A DNA stretch of 64,000 bases from Hofstenia miamia (GCA_004352715.1 SCFE01000040.1:1125007-1189006), one strand, 5' to 3'; positions 36,917-49,616 are shown, counted from the stretch's first letter. Program-made: numbers and translations. The notes: a model not told the origin generated them from the sequence alone.

Positions 36917-37294
36917 TCAATATCCAAAATTTAATAAATTCGCCACCAGCTGGGAGATTATACAGCTAAGAAATTCACAGTTCATAGCATCACATCCCCA
37001 AAACACCATGTTCTTTTGAGTTGATAGATTTAGTGAATCAATAAATTGAATCATTTGTCCACTTGTGAGGTTCCCCTCTGTAAATGTGATATGATGAAAG
37101 TTATGCTTGTACCACTTAAAAGCTTTTTGTATATGGCATGGGAGATGGTCAAACACTTCTTTCAAATGGTGTACTGTAAGAATATAAAGTTTTTTGTCGA
37201 TTAAAATCAACACCTCCTTGATATAATAAATACCACTGAATACACTCCCACGTACTTTGAATAACACATTATAACTCTTCATGACTTTGAACAA
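36917..37294 (-). CDS. Small Polinton ORF, uncharacterised (125 aa)
   Basis: ATG at 37294 (MFKVMKSYNV). The order IYYIKEVLIL ... LPCHIQKAFKWYKHNFHHITF ... TEGNLTSGQ ... FWGCDAMNCEFLSCI ... ANLLNFGYW recalls a recurrent uncharacterised invertebrate family with '(F)I.KEL.I ... W....HHGL.W..G ... VYVKG.EK..FL ... V.NLE..G', sometimes suspected of being RNase H/exonuclease-like. The usual 'KG.EK' reads GCDAM here, so a catalytic role is doubtful. It converges on the plus-strand ORF at 36221. Reading frame intact; function unknown. Confidence 0.35.
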   Translation of the reverse strand: MFKVMKSYNVLFKVRGSVFSGIYYIKEVLILIDKKLYILTVHHLKEVFDHLPCHIQKAFKWYKHNFHHITFTEGNLTSGQMIQFIDSLNLSTQKNMVFWGCDAMNCEFLSCIISQLVANLLNFGY

Positions 37295-37362
37295 AAAAGG
37301 TAATCCACATGGTTAGAAAGCTTATGAGCAAATGAATATAATTTTGTTTTATAATTAAGGTA

Positions 37363-38235
37363 GAATTAGTGGCAGGATAGTGGTGAAAATTGACAAACTA
37401 TACCATATCTCAAAATTTGCATGAGACAACTAATGAGCATTCCTCTAAACAATTCTGCTAAAATTGGATGCAGAAAAGGTATTATTTACTGGTAATAAAG
37501 CATTTTTCACAACCCCCCTACTTGAAAAATGCTTAGCAACCAATATGTTTTTGCTTGGTTACGTGCCTATATTTTCATTATAAAATAATAATTTGATCAT
37601 AGAAAGCGAATGAACTCATTCAGTAAGCATTACAGAAAGGAAGTTACAAAGGGATTATTTGGGATAGCAGCTGACATTTCAACCAGACGATGTAAGAATT
37701 TTTCAGTTTTTGGCCGTTTTCTCAAAACTAATTTTTTCCACTAACCCATGTTTTTTGGTGCATGATTACTAAAAAACTAATACAGATATCATGTTGAAAT
37801 TTGGTGTATGCATTAAGCATGTATTTGTGCAGGTCCTGTACCAAAATAGAGTGGTTTCACTGAATACTTAAAGTTTTATGAAGTTCATGCATACATAATG
37901 AGGTTGTAATTTTGAATTCGATCTGACTTCAAAAGTCAAAATTTTATAAAAAATACAATTATCATAGCAGACCACTGATTTTGGTACATGCCCTAGAGCA
38001 GCTCATAAGCTATCAGCATGCAAAATTTCATTACAATTGCTTAATATTTGTGGGTACAAGCTTGTACCAAAGTTATGTACCATTTCGGGAACCATTCGGC
38101 CATCTTTGATGACCTAATTTGCATAATTTATGCAAAAAAATTGCAAAAATTTTTTTAGTCTATCAGGATGCTATATGCCAAGTTACAATAGAATTGGTTG
38201 AAAAATAATGATTTTAGCCCCTTTACCACTAATTC
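37363..38235. mobile_element. TA-flanked non-autonomous element inside Polinton A
   Basis: Ends read TA-GAATTAGTGGCAGG (37361 on) and, reverse strand, TA-GAATTAGTGGTAAAG (38237 back), so about 12-13 bp of inverted terminus with TA outside. The interior has no ORF and many palindromic short words (e.g. GTACAAGCTTGTAC). A Tc1/mariner-type MITE is the simplest reading; the short TIR keeps confidence moderate. Confidence 0.45.
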
Positions 38236-39250
38236 TAAATTAAATGTTTGATATACGCATCTCTGGTTGTTGAGAAATAGTAATATTCTTTGTGCAAAAA
38301 AAGTCTAGTCTCATCAGGGCTATTTGGTTTATGAATAAGAGTTGAACTCGCTCATTTGTGTTTAGTCTAATAATGTCAAATTGTTATAAAATATTTATTT
38401 ACTAAATTTTTTGTTTAAATCAAATTTTTAAATTTAATGGAAATTAAGTTTTTACTTTTTAAAAAAATTTTTATAATTCAAATGCTCATTTTACATTTTG
38501 AAAAAAAAACCGCGTGAAACTGAATTCTAACCCCCATTTGTTTTTGAAGGTAAGGAATTTTCTTATTAATTTGTTTTGTTTTTGTTTCACCAACAAGTAG
38601 TGTTTGTTAACAGATAAAAATAGAAATTGGTATTACATGTATTTGTTCTTATATTCTAAAACTCAATACACTTTGTACATTGCATCAAACTTGTGGTTAT
38701 TCACACATAATAATATTTTCTTATATAAATTATTTTTCTCCATTTTGCTTAGTAATAATTAATTAAAACATGTATCAATTATAGTGTTTGATACCACTAA
38801 TCTGTTTTCAAGTAAACACAGAAGATATATTTTTTTTTATTTTTTATAATTTACCATCTTTATATTTTTCAGCTAGGAATGAGTTTATTCACTGCTAGAT
38901 GATGCTAACAAAATACAATACTCAACCAGCTAAAAATTTTTAAAAACAAAAAAAATATATATCAAATGTATATGACTATATGAATTTGCCAATGTTTTAA
39001 CTCGAATTAACAAAAATTTTAGCTGATAATCTGTGCTAATTTTTAGACAAAGAAGTATTTAAGTCTGGATAGTTATACGTATTTGTTAATGTTTTAGCTT
39101 GAATTAATCAACTAATTTAACTGTTAACTGTGTTAATTTTAGACAAAAAGTAATTAAGTTTTGTGTTTATATATGTTCAACAATGTTTGAGATTATTTAA
39201 TTATATTGCATAAATGCTAGTACATGTTGGTATAAAATAACTATATACAT
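38236..39250. other. AT-rich non-coding stretch in Polinton A
   Basis: No ORF or ends recognised. 38980-39140 has an internal imperfect direct repeat (TTTTAACTCGAATTAACAAA versus TTTTAGCTTGAATTAATC). Confidence 0.45.
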
Positions 39251-39736
39251 TTATTTACAGCTTAATATAGAGTACTCTAACAAATGTCCGTGGTTTAAAG
39301 GGATTTTTACGCAGTTACCCTCTTCACCATCTATCAGTCTAAAAATTTTCTCTATTACATTGTCTATTGCAAACCCATCCTTGTATATTTTATTCACATT
39401 TGCGTGTAATACTTGTGCCGCGGTAAATGTATGAGGAAGATTCTCTCCACACATCTTGAGGTTTGACATATCATTAGTACAATCGTAATCATCAAGGCCC
39501 AAACATGTATTGCACATACACTGCTCCTCTGAAGGGTGAAACAGAGCATGTAAAGTTTTATTGTTTGGAAGTGGAATATCATTGTAGTTCACGAGCTTTT
39601 CAATATTTTGCAAAACACACATCTTGTGTTCAATGGTTGAAAAATTCTGTAAAACACTATTAAACATGGTTGATATCATCTCCAAAACAAATATTGTGAA
39701 TGCTTGTTTAAAAAATTTAGATTTATATAGACCCAT
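39251..39736 (-). CDS. Polinton ORF of unknown function (161 aa)
   Basis: ATG at 39736 (MGLYKSKFFK), intact to the stop at 39251. It contains a cysteine cluster CMCNTCLGLDDYDC near the centre, possibly metal-binding, with hydrophobic helices before it (FTIFVLEMISTMFNSVL) and a mixed-charge tail. I recognise no family. Its position between the left TIR and PolB, and its intact frame amid decay, suggest an element gene still or recently under selection. Confidence 0.4.
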   Translation of the reverse strand: MGLYKSKFFKQAFTIFVLEMISTMFNSVLQNFSTIEHKMCVLQNIEKLVNYNDIPLPNNKTLHALFHPSEEQCMCNTCLGLDDYDCTNDMSNLKMCGENLPHTFTAAQVLHANVNKIYKDGFAIDNVIEKIFRLIDGEEGNCVKIPLNHGHLLEYSILSCK

Positions 39737-40191
39737 GAAACTTTTGATAAGTTAATTTATAATGTCTATATACAGGGATAATGTCTATATATGGTAATAA
39801 TATTAGCAAATACCAAGGGTTTATTGTATATTCAAAAAAATGATAATTGTTTACAAAACTCAAACAATGACAATTAATTTTCGAGCATGTTAAGTTTAAA
39901 AATATATCCCTGTCTTTTTGTAAGATGCATGCTACTTCTGTCAATCATCTGAAAAAAATCAATGTTTTAAAAGCTTTTTAAACAAAAGGCCTTTTTAATA
40001 GCTTTCTTGGGAATCTGTCAATTTCTTAAAAGGGTTTCTCATAGATCTCTCAATTTCTTAAAAGGGTTTCTCATAGATCTGTCAGAAATGTATTCTATGG
40101 CTCTTGTAATTGGATATCTTCATTTTGGGTTCAACCAATCAGGTCTACCCTGGATTAGCAATTTAAAATTCCTTACTTTACATTTTGATTT

Positions 40192-42602
40192 TAACGTTAT
40201 CAGTTGCTTTTTTGTTTTACACTCTACTTTTAAAATGAATTCAATCAATCCTTCTGACTTTCTCTCTGGGTGGAACCAGCAATTTGAAACCATAATCAGA
40301 GAGAATATGTAATAAGACCCATTAGATTTATCTTTTGACAAGACAATGTAAGTCAATATTTGCTATATATATATAAACATTTTGTTTTTTCACCGTCAAC
40401 GGCTAAAATATATATTATTATTCATCTAAGAAATTAAGTTTTTACAATGCACTCTGTTATAATATTTTTTCACAGTATGTATAAAACTGGGTCTGAAATT
40501 TCCTTCAATAAAAAACAAGTGAGTTAATGTTTTCTATTTATCTAAAACAATTATTGTATATTATTAAAACAATATTTTTACATTATGAATTATATTTTAA
40601 TCTAAAATCCGTAATGCTTTTTGTACTAATCAATTTTTTTAGCTTTGATAATATCCTGGAAGAAGAAGAAAATTTCGAAGTATGGTCGCCAAATTTCGAA
40701 AACCAGGTTGAGGAAATGATGTCTAGTTACGAGAACCAAACTGGATCCGGTGATCTTATCCAAACCTCAACTAAAAAAACCCTGATGCCTGAAAACAGTG
40801 TTTCAAACACATGAGTACATAGCATGTTTTTATTATTTTTGAAAATTGTGTTTGCCATCTTTTCCAATATTAAAAAAACGTAATAGAGTTTTTACAATTT
40901 AAATAATGAAATACTCTTGTCAATGTTTTTTAATTTGAAAACATGTTAAACACAATTATTTGAGTGTGATTCACCAGACATTTTTTAAAAATTAATAAAA
41001 CACATATAGTGTATTAGAGGTTTTCTGTTTTACAAATTTCAAAAAACAAAATGGCTTATTTCATTGCTGAAAATATTTCTTGTACAAGTGTCTACTTATT
41101 TTTGATAAACATTCGAATGGTTATTTGTTAAATGTATTCTTGCTATTTTTTTTTAAATTGGTATTTATTAGTGAAAAAAGGAGAGAGAAAGAATGAAATC
41201 TTGAAAAATCAATTTATTAGTCAAGTGTTATTGTTTTCCATTTTAAACAGATGGTGTGTGTCTTCTCATTTGTGATTTATTAAGTTAATATGCTAGCATC
41301 TCCCTCTATGCATTTTTATAACTGCATAATTATTTTAAAGTGTCTTGCATGCTCCATTAGTCATTCATTGTTTCCTCAATACACATTTTAAATGTAATNT
41401 AATGTTATCAGTTGCTTTTTTGTTTTACACTCTACTTTTAAAATGAATTCAATCAATCCTTCTGACTTTCTCTCTGGGTGGAACCAGCAATTTGAAACCA
41501 TAATCAGAGAGAATATGTAATAAAGACCCATTAGATGTATCTTTTGACAAGACAATGTAAGTCAATATTTGCTATATATATAACATTTTGTTTTTTCACC
41601 ATAAACAGGTAAAATATATATTATTATTCATCTAAGAAATTAAGTTTTTACAATGCACTCTGTTATAATATTTTTTCACAGTATGTATAAAACTGGGTCT
41701 GAAATTTCCTTCAATAAAAAACAAGTGAGTTAATGTTTTCTATTTATCTAAAACAATTATTGTATATTATTAAAACAATATTTTTACATTATGAATTATA
41801 TTTTAATCTAAAATCCGTAATGCTTTTTGTACTAATCAATTTTTTTAGCTTTGATAATATCCTGGAAGAAGAAGAAAATTTCGAAGTATGGTCGCCAAAT
41901 TTCGAAAACCAGGTTGAGGAAATGATGTCTAGTTACGAGAACCAAACTGGATCCGGTGATCTTATCCAAACCTCAACTAAAAAAACCCTGATGCCTGAAA
42001 ACAGTGTTTCAAACACATGAGTACATAGCATGTTTTTATTATTTTTGAAAATTGTGTTTGCCATCTTTTCCAATATTAAAAAAACGTAATAGAGTTTTTA
42101 CAATTTAAATAATGAAATACTCTTGTCAATGTTTTTTAATTTGAAAACATGTTAAACACAATTATTTGAGTGTGATTCACCAGACATTTTTTAAAAATTA
42201 ATAAAACACATATAGTGTATTAGAGGTTTTCTGTTTTACAAATTTCAAAAAACAAAATGGCTTATTTCATTGCTGAAAATATTTCTTGTACAAGTGTCTA
42301 CTTATTTTTGATACATTCGAATGGTTATTTGTTAAATGTATTCTTGCTATTTTTTTTTAAATTGGTATTTATTAGTGAAAAAAGGAGAGAGAAAGAATGA
42401 AATCTTGAAAAATCAATTTATTAGTCAAGTGTTATTGTTTTCCATTTTAAACAGATGGTGTGTGTCTTCTCATTTGTGATTTATTAAGTTAATATGCTAG
42501 CATCTCCCTCTATGCATTTTTATAACTGCATAATTATTTTAAAGTGTCTTGCATGCTCCATTAGTCATTCATTGTTTCCTCAATACACATTTTAAATGTA
42601 AT
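40192..42602. repeat. ~1.2-kb direct duplication joined by one n at 41399
   Basis: 40192-41398 and 41400-42602 are near-identical (offset 1206-1208) with a few small differences such as AATAAGACCC/AATAAAGACCC and a 3-4 bp indel. An n sits exactly at the joint, so this is probably two haplotypes or unmerged contigs. Confidence 0.85.
40527..40814 (+). CDS. Possible last exon of an acidic Polinton protein (repeated at 41733-42020)
   Basis: After a TTTTTTTAG acceptor at 40641 the frame reads FDNILEEEENFEVWSPNFEN ... MSSYENQTGSGD to a stop at 40814. Codons upstream of the acceptor are AT-rich filler, so the true exon is 40642-40814. A candidate preceding exon (about 40478-40520, TTTTTCACAG acceptor, GTGAGT donor) stays open in the joining frame. 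A short ORF at 40234-40312 (MNSINPSDFLSGWNQQFETI) may belong too. Acidic, low complexity, no known domain. Confidence 0.3.
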   Translation: MFSIYLKQLLYIIKTIFLHYELYFNLKSVMLFVLINFFSFDNILEEEENFEVWSPNFENQVEEMMSSYENQTGSGDLIQTSTKKTLMPENSVSNT

Positions 42603-43052
42603 CAACATTTACGGGAAGAGAGAGTTATCATTATTGTTTGTTTATTTTTACTGATGCATGCGTAAATATCTATTTTATATTAGACTGTCGAATTTTATAT
42701 AACACCTTGGTTTTTATCCTCTCTCTTTATTACACTAGTTGATTGATAATTCTTTAATGTTTTACTTTTCAATTGCACTATTTAGTAAATGTTGTAATCT
42801 CATTTAAGAGTTATATAATGCATGTGTATTTTTTTATATATTCATTACTGATTACATGTTTTACATACATTACTAATTATATATACTGTGTTTATATAAA
42901 TTTTCCTTGTTGTGGTTTATAATTTTTAAAATTCAAATGCATGTCAAAACAAAATTATTCCATCTTTTGAAAGACAATTTACATTTTATGCTAAAATCTA
43001 AGTTATTCTTTCTGTGTTCTAAATTTTTTTCAATTTTCCTCATGTTTTACTA
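42603..43052. other. Leader of the PolB gene in Polinton A
   Basis: AT-rich, no ORF. It should contain promoter and 5' untranslated sequence, but no motif stands out. Confidence 0.4.
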
Positions 43053-46000
43053 ATGCGTGGTCTATTTAGACCAAAGACGCCCTCTCAATATTTCTGTGGT
43101 TTGTGTCATTATAATAACTCCGCCACACAAAAAGTAAGATCTCATTTACAATCAAGGCATAGATGCATGGTAGTTAATTTTTGCCTCTATTGCAAGACTT
43201 ATTTTGGAAGCAAGGCTGATCTACATAAGCATCTTGATAGTAATCATCCAAATGAGATTTCGACAAGTCCAGTTTTGAGCAATGATAATGAATACATCAT
43301 ACACAGATCAGAAAATGCAGTCAGAGGGGCATTTGCGAGTTATTTATCCAACCAACTTAATCTGATTGATATTTATGAGGTGTACTCAAACCATCACAAA
43401 ACAATACAACAAGTAATCTCGAATGAGGTTTCCATGCATTATTCTGCAAAAATTTATTTAACGTGCGAGATTGAAATGGTGAAGCCATTAGAAAATAATG
43501 AAGAAAAATCAGTGGTACTTCATCCAACATCTCATCCTATATCAGTTTTCAGAGCAGGACTAAGTGAAGCAAATTTCTATAACTTAGTTGACCAGATTGC
43601 AAGTTATATTAGTATGTACACAACAAATCGGAGTGGATTTATTTTAAAAAATATCAATAGAGTTGGACTTTGTGTATCCAAATATCACCCAAGTTGTGGA
43701 GGATCGTACATTGCACTACCCAATTATCTTAGAAAAAACCATTTTCTTGTCAATCCAAAAACGGGACAATCAAACCTCTGCTTTGTCTACTCTGTCTTAG
43801 TTTGCCTTCACCCAGAAATTAAAAACCAGACTGAAATAATACAAATGAAAAAATTTCTTCCCAAGTTAAAATATTCCAGATTAACATTTCCATTGTCAAT
43901 CAATGATGTATGTATTTTTGAGATGTGGAACTCTATAAATGTTAATGTATATTCACTAAATGATCTTTGTCTTGTGCCAGCATACATGTCTCCATGCCAC
44001 CATGAGAAGACGGTTAATTTATTGCTGATTGAAGAAGGAGAAAAGAGTCACTACCTTGCAATAACCAATTTAAATGCATGTCTAAAATTTTTTAAGAATA
44101 GAAAACGTGATTTCTTTTGCCCAAAATGTTTATCCGGATTCAAGACCCAGGAAAATTTGGAGAAACATGAGAATAAATGCGGTGGAGTACCAGAACCAAG
44201 AATAACATTTCCAGATCAATCAGACAAAATTAAATTTAAAGCATATCAAGCACAGAATTACGTTCCCATGGTTGGTACTCTGGATATAGAGGCTATTTCC
44301 AGAAAAGTTTATAGTGTTCAACCAAATCCATCTACAAGCTATACAATGTGAGATGTTGAACAAATTCCATCAGGTGTCTGTGTGGTGATGAGTATCATGG
44401 ACAAACTATTAACATGCAAAATATATACTGGGGAGCAATGTATGGAGCATGGATGGAATCATTTACAGAAATTGGCAAAACAGTCATATGAGATGAAGCA
44501 GCGCCATCATGAACTAATAATATCAGAGGAACAGAGGAGAGTTATGTTGTCATCAGCAACAAAATGTATATTTTGTAAAAAACTGTTTACACATGAGGAT
44601 GTTAAAGTAATTGATCATTGCCATTTTTCCAGAGAAATAAGAGGTGTCACACACAATAATTGCAATATTTTAAATCAAAGTCCGCAATTTACACCAGTTT
44701 TTATGCATAATGGGAGCAAGTATGATATGCATATTTTATTAAAACTTTACAAAGGAAAGATGGGGAAAAAGTATCCTGTGTCCCATGTATGAGCGAAGTA
44801 TTCTTATCACTCAGTTTGATGGTGCCTGTAGACAGTTATAATGATAAACATGGAATTTGCAAGCTGATATATGAGGAACTCTGGTTTTTAGATAGCTATT
44901 GATTCATAGCCGCAAGTTTGTCAACCCTCGCAAAAAATATTGGAGTGGAAAAATACAAATTTTTAAATGAAGTATTAGGTGAACAAAAGGCTTGGGCATA
45001 CTCCCAAGGAAAAGGATTTTTTCTGTACACTTGGTTTGATAGCTTTGAAAAATTTAATGAGTTGGGCCTCTGGGATTTAGAAGATTGGAGAGATGGGTTA
45101 ACTGGAAAAATTCCCATAACCCAGGAGGAGCTTGATTTTGAGCGTTAAAAATTACCATGATACCTATTTAATTTCAGATACATTATTACTACTTGATGTG
45201 ATACATGAATTTAGAATGCAGAGCATGGAGATGTATAATCTAGACCCTGCCCACTTTTTTACACTATCAAACTTTAGCTGGCACACAAAGTTAGAGTATA
45301 CAGAAATCTCTCTTGATCCTATACATGATGAAGACGAATTAAATTTTATAATTGACAGGATTCACAGAGGCATGTGCAGCATGTTTTCCAATCATTATTT
45401 TAAAGCCAACAATCTGATGGTAGAGGGCTATGATCCTGAGAACGAGACCACCTACGGGTTCTATGGCGACACAAACACACTCTATAGTGGTACCATGTCC
45501 TTGAACCTTCCTATAGGTGGTCTATCATGATCTTCAGTAAACCTCGAAAAAATATTGTCTATGCCACAAGATTTGAAGATGGGATATTTGGTGGAAGTTG
45601 ATCTGGAATACCCACAGCATTTACACAACAATCATTTTGACTTTCCTCTAGCTCCTCACAAGATGGTAATAGAAGAAAGCATTTATCACCATACCAGCTT
45701 GAAATAAAAAACCATTTAAAAATAAATTCAGCACCAATACCCAAACTAGTGCAAACATTTTATAAGAAGGAGAATTACATTGTTCACTATGAGGTATTAA
45801 AGTTTTATATTGAACGCAGATTAATAATTACAAAATTTCACAGAGCCCTCAAATTTGAACAGGCACCATTTTTGAAACCATATATTGACCTCAACATGGA
45901 GAAAAGAAAGCTGCATGAAACGATTTTGAAAAGGCTTTTTACAAGTTAATGTCGAATGCAGTATTTGGTAAATTTATGGAGAATTTGAAAAAGAGAATAA

Positions 46001-46677
46001 ATATAAAGTTTGCACATGATTTGGAATCAGTGGAGAAATTAATAAAAAAACTGGTATTTAAATCATACAAGTTATGATGAGCCAAAAAGATATTTTATGG
46101 GACAAAGTAAATTATATTGGAATGAAAATACTTTATTTGTCCAAGTTAATAATGTTTAAATTTCACTATGAGATCATGAAACCATATTTTAAAAATAGAA
46201 TTACATTATTGTATTCCAACACATAGTATAGGATTAAATCAGAGAATGTGTACAATGAATTAGCCTCCATCTCACATTATTTTGACTTCTCCAACTATCC
46301 AAAGAATTTGCTATTATATAGTGATATAAATAAAAAAGTATATTTGAAGATAAAGGATGAGTTGAGCAGAGGAGTTTTATCGCAACTTGTGACACTAAAA
46401 CCAAAATTGTACTCTATCAAATATACAAATGACAGTCATGAGGTGTTGGAAATGGCTAGCGTGAAAGGTGTGACTTGCTCTGTGAAGCAGACGATGAATT
46501 TTGACCTTTTCAAGTCTATTGTATTACAAGAAGGCGTCATTTGAAGACCAATGACTGGAATACATTTGCATATGCATTCAATTAGTGTAGAGACGTCAAA
46601 TCATATAGCATTATCATGCTATGATAATAAACGCTATCTTGTTAACAGTATAGAAACACTGCCATATGGACATAAGG

Positions 46678-46721
46678 GTAATAACAATTTACATGTTTAT
46701 AATGTTAAACTCTTGTTTTAG
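46678..46721 (+). other. 44-nt intron in PolB of Polinton A
   Basis: GGACATAAG-G|GTAATA ... CTTGTTTTAG|ATATT. It interrupts a GH(K/R)-D codon after its first base. PolB of Polinton B has an intron at the same place and phase (59061-59105). Confidence 0.7.
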
Positions 46722-46805
46722 ATATTGAACAGATTAATAATTCACAGTCCATCATTGCTACTACCTCTGCACTAATTGATATTGGGATTAAACGTATTCA
46801 TCTAG

Positions 46806-46850
46806 GTATATGAAAATTTATATTGTATGTGTTATTAATTTGTGTTTTAG
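46806..46850 (+). other. 45-nt second intron near the end of PolB of Polinton A
   Basis: ATTCATCTAG|GTATATG ... TTGTGTTTTAG|ATTCC. Its size and TGTTTTAG acceptor match the first intron. The last exon adds only a few residues before TAG. Confidence 0.5.
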
Positions 46851-46864
46851 ATTCCGACACATAG

Positions 46865-49015
46865 TAATTCATTGTTCATTCTCCCCCCCCACATTCTATC
46901 TGCTTCAAGTCCTTGTATACAGTAGTTTATTTTTAAAAAATTAAATATTATATTTTACGTTTAGATATTTCCAATGTTCTACCTCTGCTGTTTTTACATA
47001 ATTGCTCCTTCATGATCCCTCCACCATGTTCAATGCGAATTTGTTTAATTTCTCCGCATAATGATTTTGTCAATATTGATTTTATAGTGATTCTTTATTT
47101 AGAATTCAGTCGTTTGAATAATTGACTACCTTGCATACAAAGTTTACCCATTCTCCATGTCCATTTGATCACTCAAATGCTCCTACTATGTCTAATTTAT
47201 TTTTAAAAACGGTATAATTTAATTAATCTGATGTTTATTTATGTGAATTTTTAGTTTTCACACAATGTGATGTGATTATGCTCTCTGTTTGTTTGTTCAC
47301 CATGTGAAAAATCCGATTCTCCCAACACATGATATTTTGTAAAAGAAGGTAATAGTTATTTCATTGACTGATTATTTATGTGAATTTAGTTTTCCATGTG
47401 ATGTAATTACCCTCCAATGAATGTTTGCTTGCTAATTAAAAAAGTCTGTCTCTCCACTACCCCCATACATTTAATTTATTTTGTAAACAGTATAATATAT
47501 TTTAAATTGAATGATTATTTATATATATAGTTTAGTTTCCACACTCTGCTGAATGATTCTCCATCAACTGAAAAAAATTATTCACCCTATGCTCTATGTG
47601 TTTAATTTATCTTGAAATTGGTATAATATATTTTAATTGAATGGTTATTTAATATATAGTTNTATTTTTAAAAAATTAAATATTATATTTTACGTTTAGA
47701 TATTTCCAATGTTCTACCTCTGCTGTTTTTACATAATTGCTCCTTCATGATCCCTCCACCATGTTCAATGCGAATTTGTTTAATTTCTCCGCATAATGAT
47801 TTTGTCAATATTGATTTTATAGTGATTCTTTATTTAGAATTCAGTCGTTTGAATAATTGACTACCTTGCATACAAAGTTTACCCATTCTCCATGTCCATT
47901 TGATCACTCAAATGCTCCTACTATGTCTAATTTATTTTTAAAAACGGTATAATTTAATTAATCTGATGTTTATTTATGTGAATTTTTAGTTTTCACACAA
48001 TGTGATGTGATTATGCTCTCTGTTTGTTTGTTCACCATGTGAAAAATCCGATTCTCCCAACACATGATATTTTGTAAAAGAAGGTAATAGTTATTTCATT
48101 GACTGATTATTTATGTGAATTTAGTTTTCCATGTGATGTAATTACCCTCCAATGAATGTTTGCTTGCTAATTAAAAAAGTCTGTCTCTCCACTACCCCCA
48201 TACATTTAATTTATTTTGTAAACAGTATAATATATTTTAAATTGAATGATTATTTATATATATAGTTTAGTTTCCACACTCTGCTGAATGATTCTCCATC
48301 AACTGAAAAAAATTATTCACCCTATGCTCTATGTGTTTAATTTATCTTGAAATTGGTATAATATATTTTAATTGAATGGTTATTTAATATATAGTTTAGT
48401 TTCCTCACTCCGCTGAATGATTCTCTGCCAACTGAAAAAACCTATTCACTCTATTGCCTCCCATACACATATCATTTATTTTATAAAAGGTAAAATATAT
48501 TTCCCTGTTTATTTATATATGTATACATAATTTTTTAAAAATGTATAAGAAAAAATAACCAAAAAATATTTAGCTTGATTTTGCTCATTTCATGATGTGC
48601 TGCTTTATCAAAAAATAAAAAAAGACCACCTCCATGTGAAAAAGTCTCCAACAACAACAAAAACGTGTGTTTTTTTAAAATATATAAGAAAATTAACGAC
48701 TATATATTAGCTCTGCCTCCTGTCATTTCATGATTTTCTGCAGTTTATTGATTGAAGAATATCTCCATGTTAGAATGAAAAAAGAATGCCTCTATCCTAA
48801 AAAACTGATCATAACAAAAATGTATATTTGATTTAACATGTAAAATTTATAAGCACTTATGTTTTAGCTTGCATGTGTCTAGATGTGTTGAACGAGAATG
48901 AATATCACTGTGTGAAAAATGTTCAAGTCTATGTTATCCCATCAATTTGAGAGAATTTCTCATATACAATCCCCATGGTAACGCGTAAGAGAGAGGAAAT
49001 CCAGGCTGTTGTTCT
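46865..49015. repeat. Degenerate ~125-bp tandem repeats, partly doubled by an n-junction at 47662
   Basis: About 47110-48520 is built of imperfect units of roughly 120-130 bp, each with a TTTAGTTT(C/T)CAC start, CTCC(A/C)..., then TTTAATTTATTTTG..AC(A/G)GTATAAT...TGAATGATTATTTA. In addition 46929-47661 recurs at 47663-48395 with an n at 47662, which is probably an artefact. No coding frame. Confidence 0.6.
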
Positions 49016-49616
49016 TGGGTTGGCTTTTTTAAGTCGTTTTTTTCAATGTCATATTTTATAAAGTCGTATAATTTTAGTGTCTAATTTTTTAAAAGCGTAT
49101 TTTTTAATGTTGTCGCTGTTTAATGTTGTATTTTTTATGTTGTAAACCCTAACCCCAAGTCTCAATTGGATGTTTCCTAATCCTAAACCCTAGCCCAAAA
49201 CCCTATTTTTCATTATTTATAGACTTATACCCTAACCTAAAGGCTTATTTCTTTATTATTTTATAAACCTAAACCCCAAACCCAACAATCAAATAAATTT
49301 TCCTAAACCTAAACCCTAAATCAAAACCTTATTTCTGAATTATTTTATAGACCTAAACCCTAACCCAAAACCTTATTTCTGTACTATTTTATAGACCTAA
49401 ACCCTAACCCAAAACCTTATTTTTGTAATATTTTATAGACCTAAACCCTAACCCAAGTTAAATATATTTATTAAATTAAATTTACAACATTAATAATTTA
49501 CGACATTAAAAAACTACGACATTAAAAAACAACAACATTAAAAAATTACGACTCTAATAAACAAGCGAATTTTCCCATGTATGACATAACAAAATACGAC
49601 GTTAAAAAACTACCCC
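49016..49616. mobile_element. 601-bp fold-back/MITE with a telomere-like minisatellite core
   Basis: The flanking 7-mer TTGTTCT lies at 49009-49015 and 49617-49623. The left part has TTTTTTAATGTTGT/GTCGTATTTT-type words. The right part carries their reverse complements (TACGACATTAAAAAAC repeated), giving terminal similarity TGGGTTGGCTTTTTTAAGTCG versus GGGGTAGTTTTTTAACGTCG. Between them (49140-49460) are four to five ~57-bp units with CCTAAACCCTAACCCAAAACC. No ORF. Inserted in the right arm of Polinton A. Confidence 0.55.

Larger units (their letters stand above)
43053..46864 (+). pseudogene. Protein-primed DNA polymerase B of Polinton A, decayed
   Basis: Start MRGLFRPKTP at 43053. Two C2H2 fingers (C15/C18/H31/H36; C44/C47/H60/H65) come first, then a third C..C...H...C module near residues 350-373. 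A degenerate Exo I region follows (VGTLDIEAI), then a C-x2-C...DHCHFSREIRGVTHNNCN module and Exo II (HNGSKYDMH). Exo III is YHDTYLISDTLLLLDV, then LDPAHFF. Pol motif A appears as GDTNTLYSGTM and motif B as KLMSNAVFGKFMEN. Motif C, expected as DTDS, reads NT-stop-Y near 46220. In-frame stops lie at 44349, near 44900, 45528 and 46542, and frameshifts near 44770, 45140, 45690 and 45940-46075. Two introns end the gene; the final stop is at 46862-46864. The enzyme would copy the linear element from a terminal protein; this copy cannot. Confidence 0.85.

Noticed and set aside
40007-40312. 101-codon ORF before the acidic exon as a full gene
   Set aside because: Its first 75 residues are hydrophobic filler with an internal repeat (TTTCTTAAAAGGGTTTCTCA twice); only the final MNSINPSDF segment looks coding.
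47110-48520. CRISPR array
   Set aside because: The repeats are long, degenerate, AT-rich and without spacer structure, and the DNA is eukaryotic.
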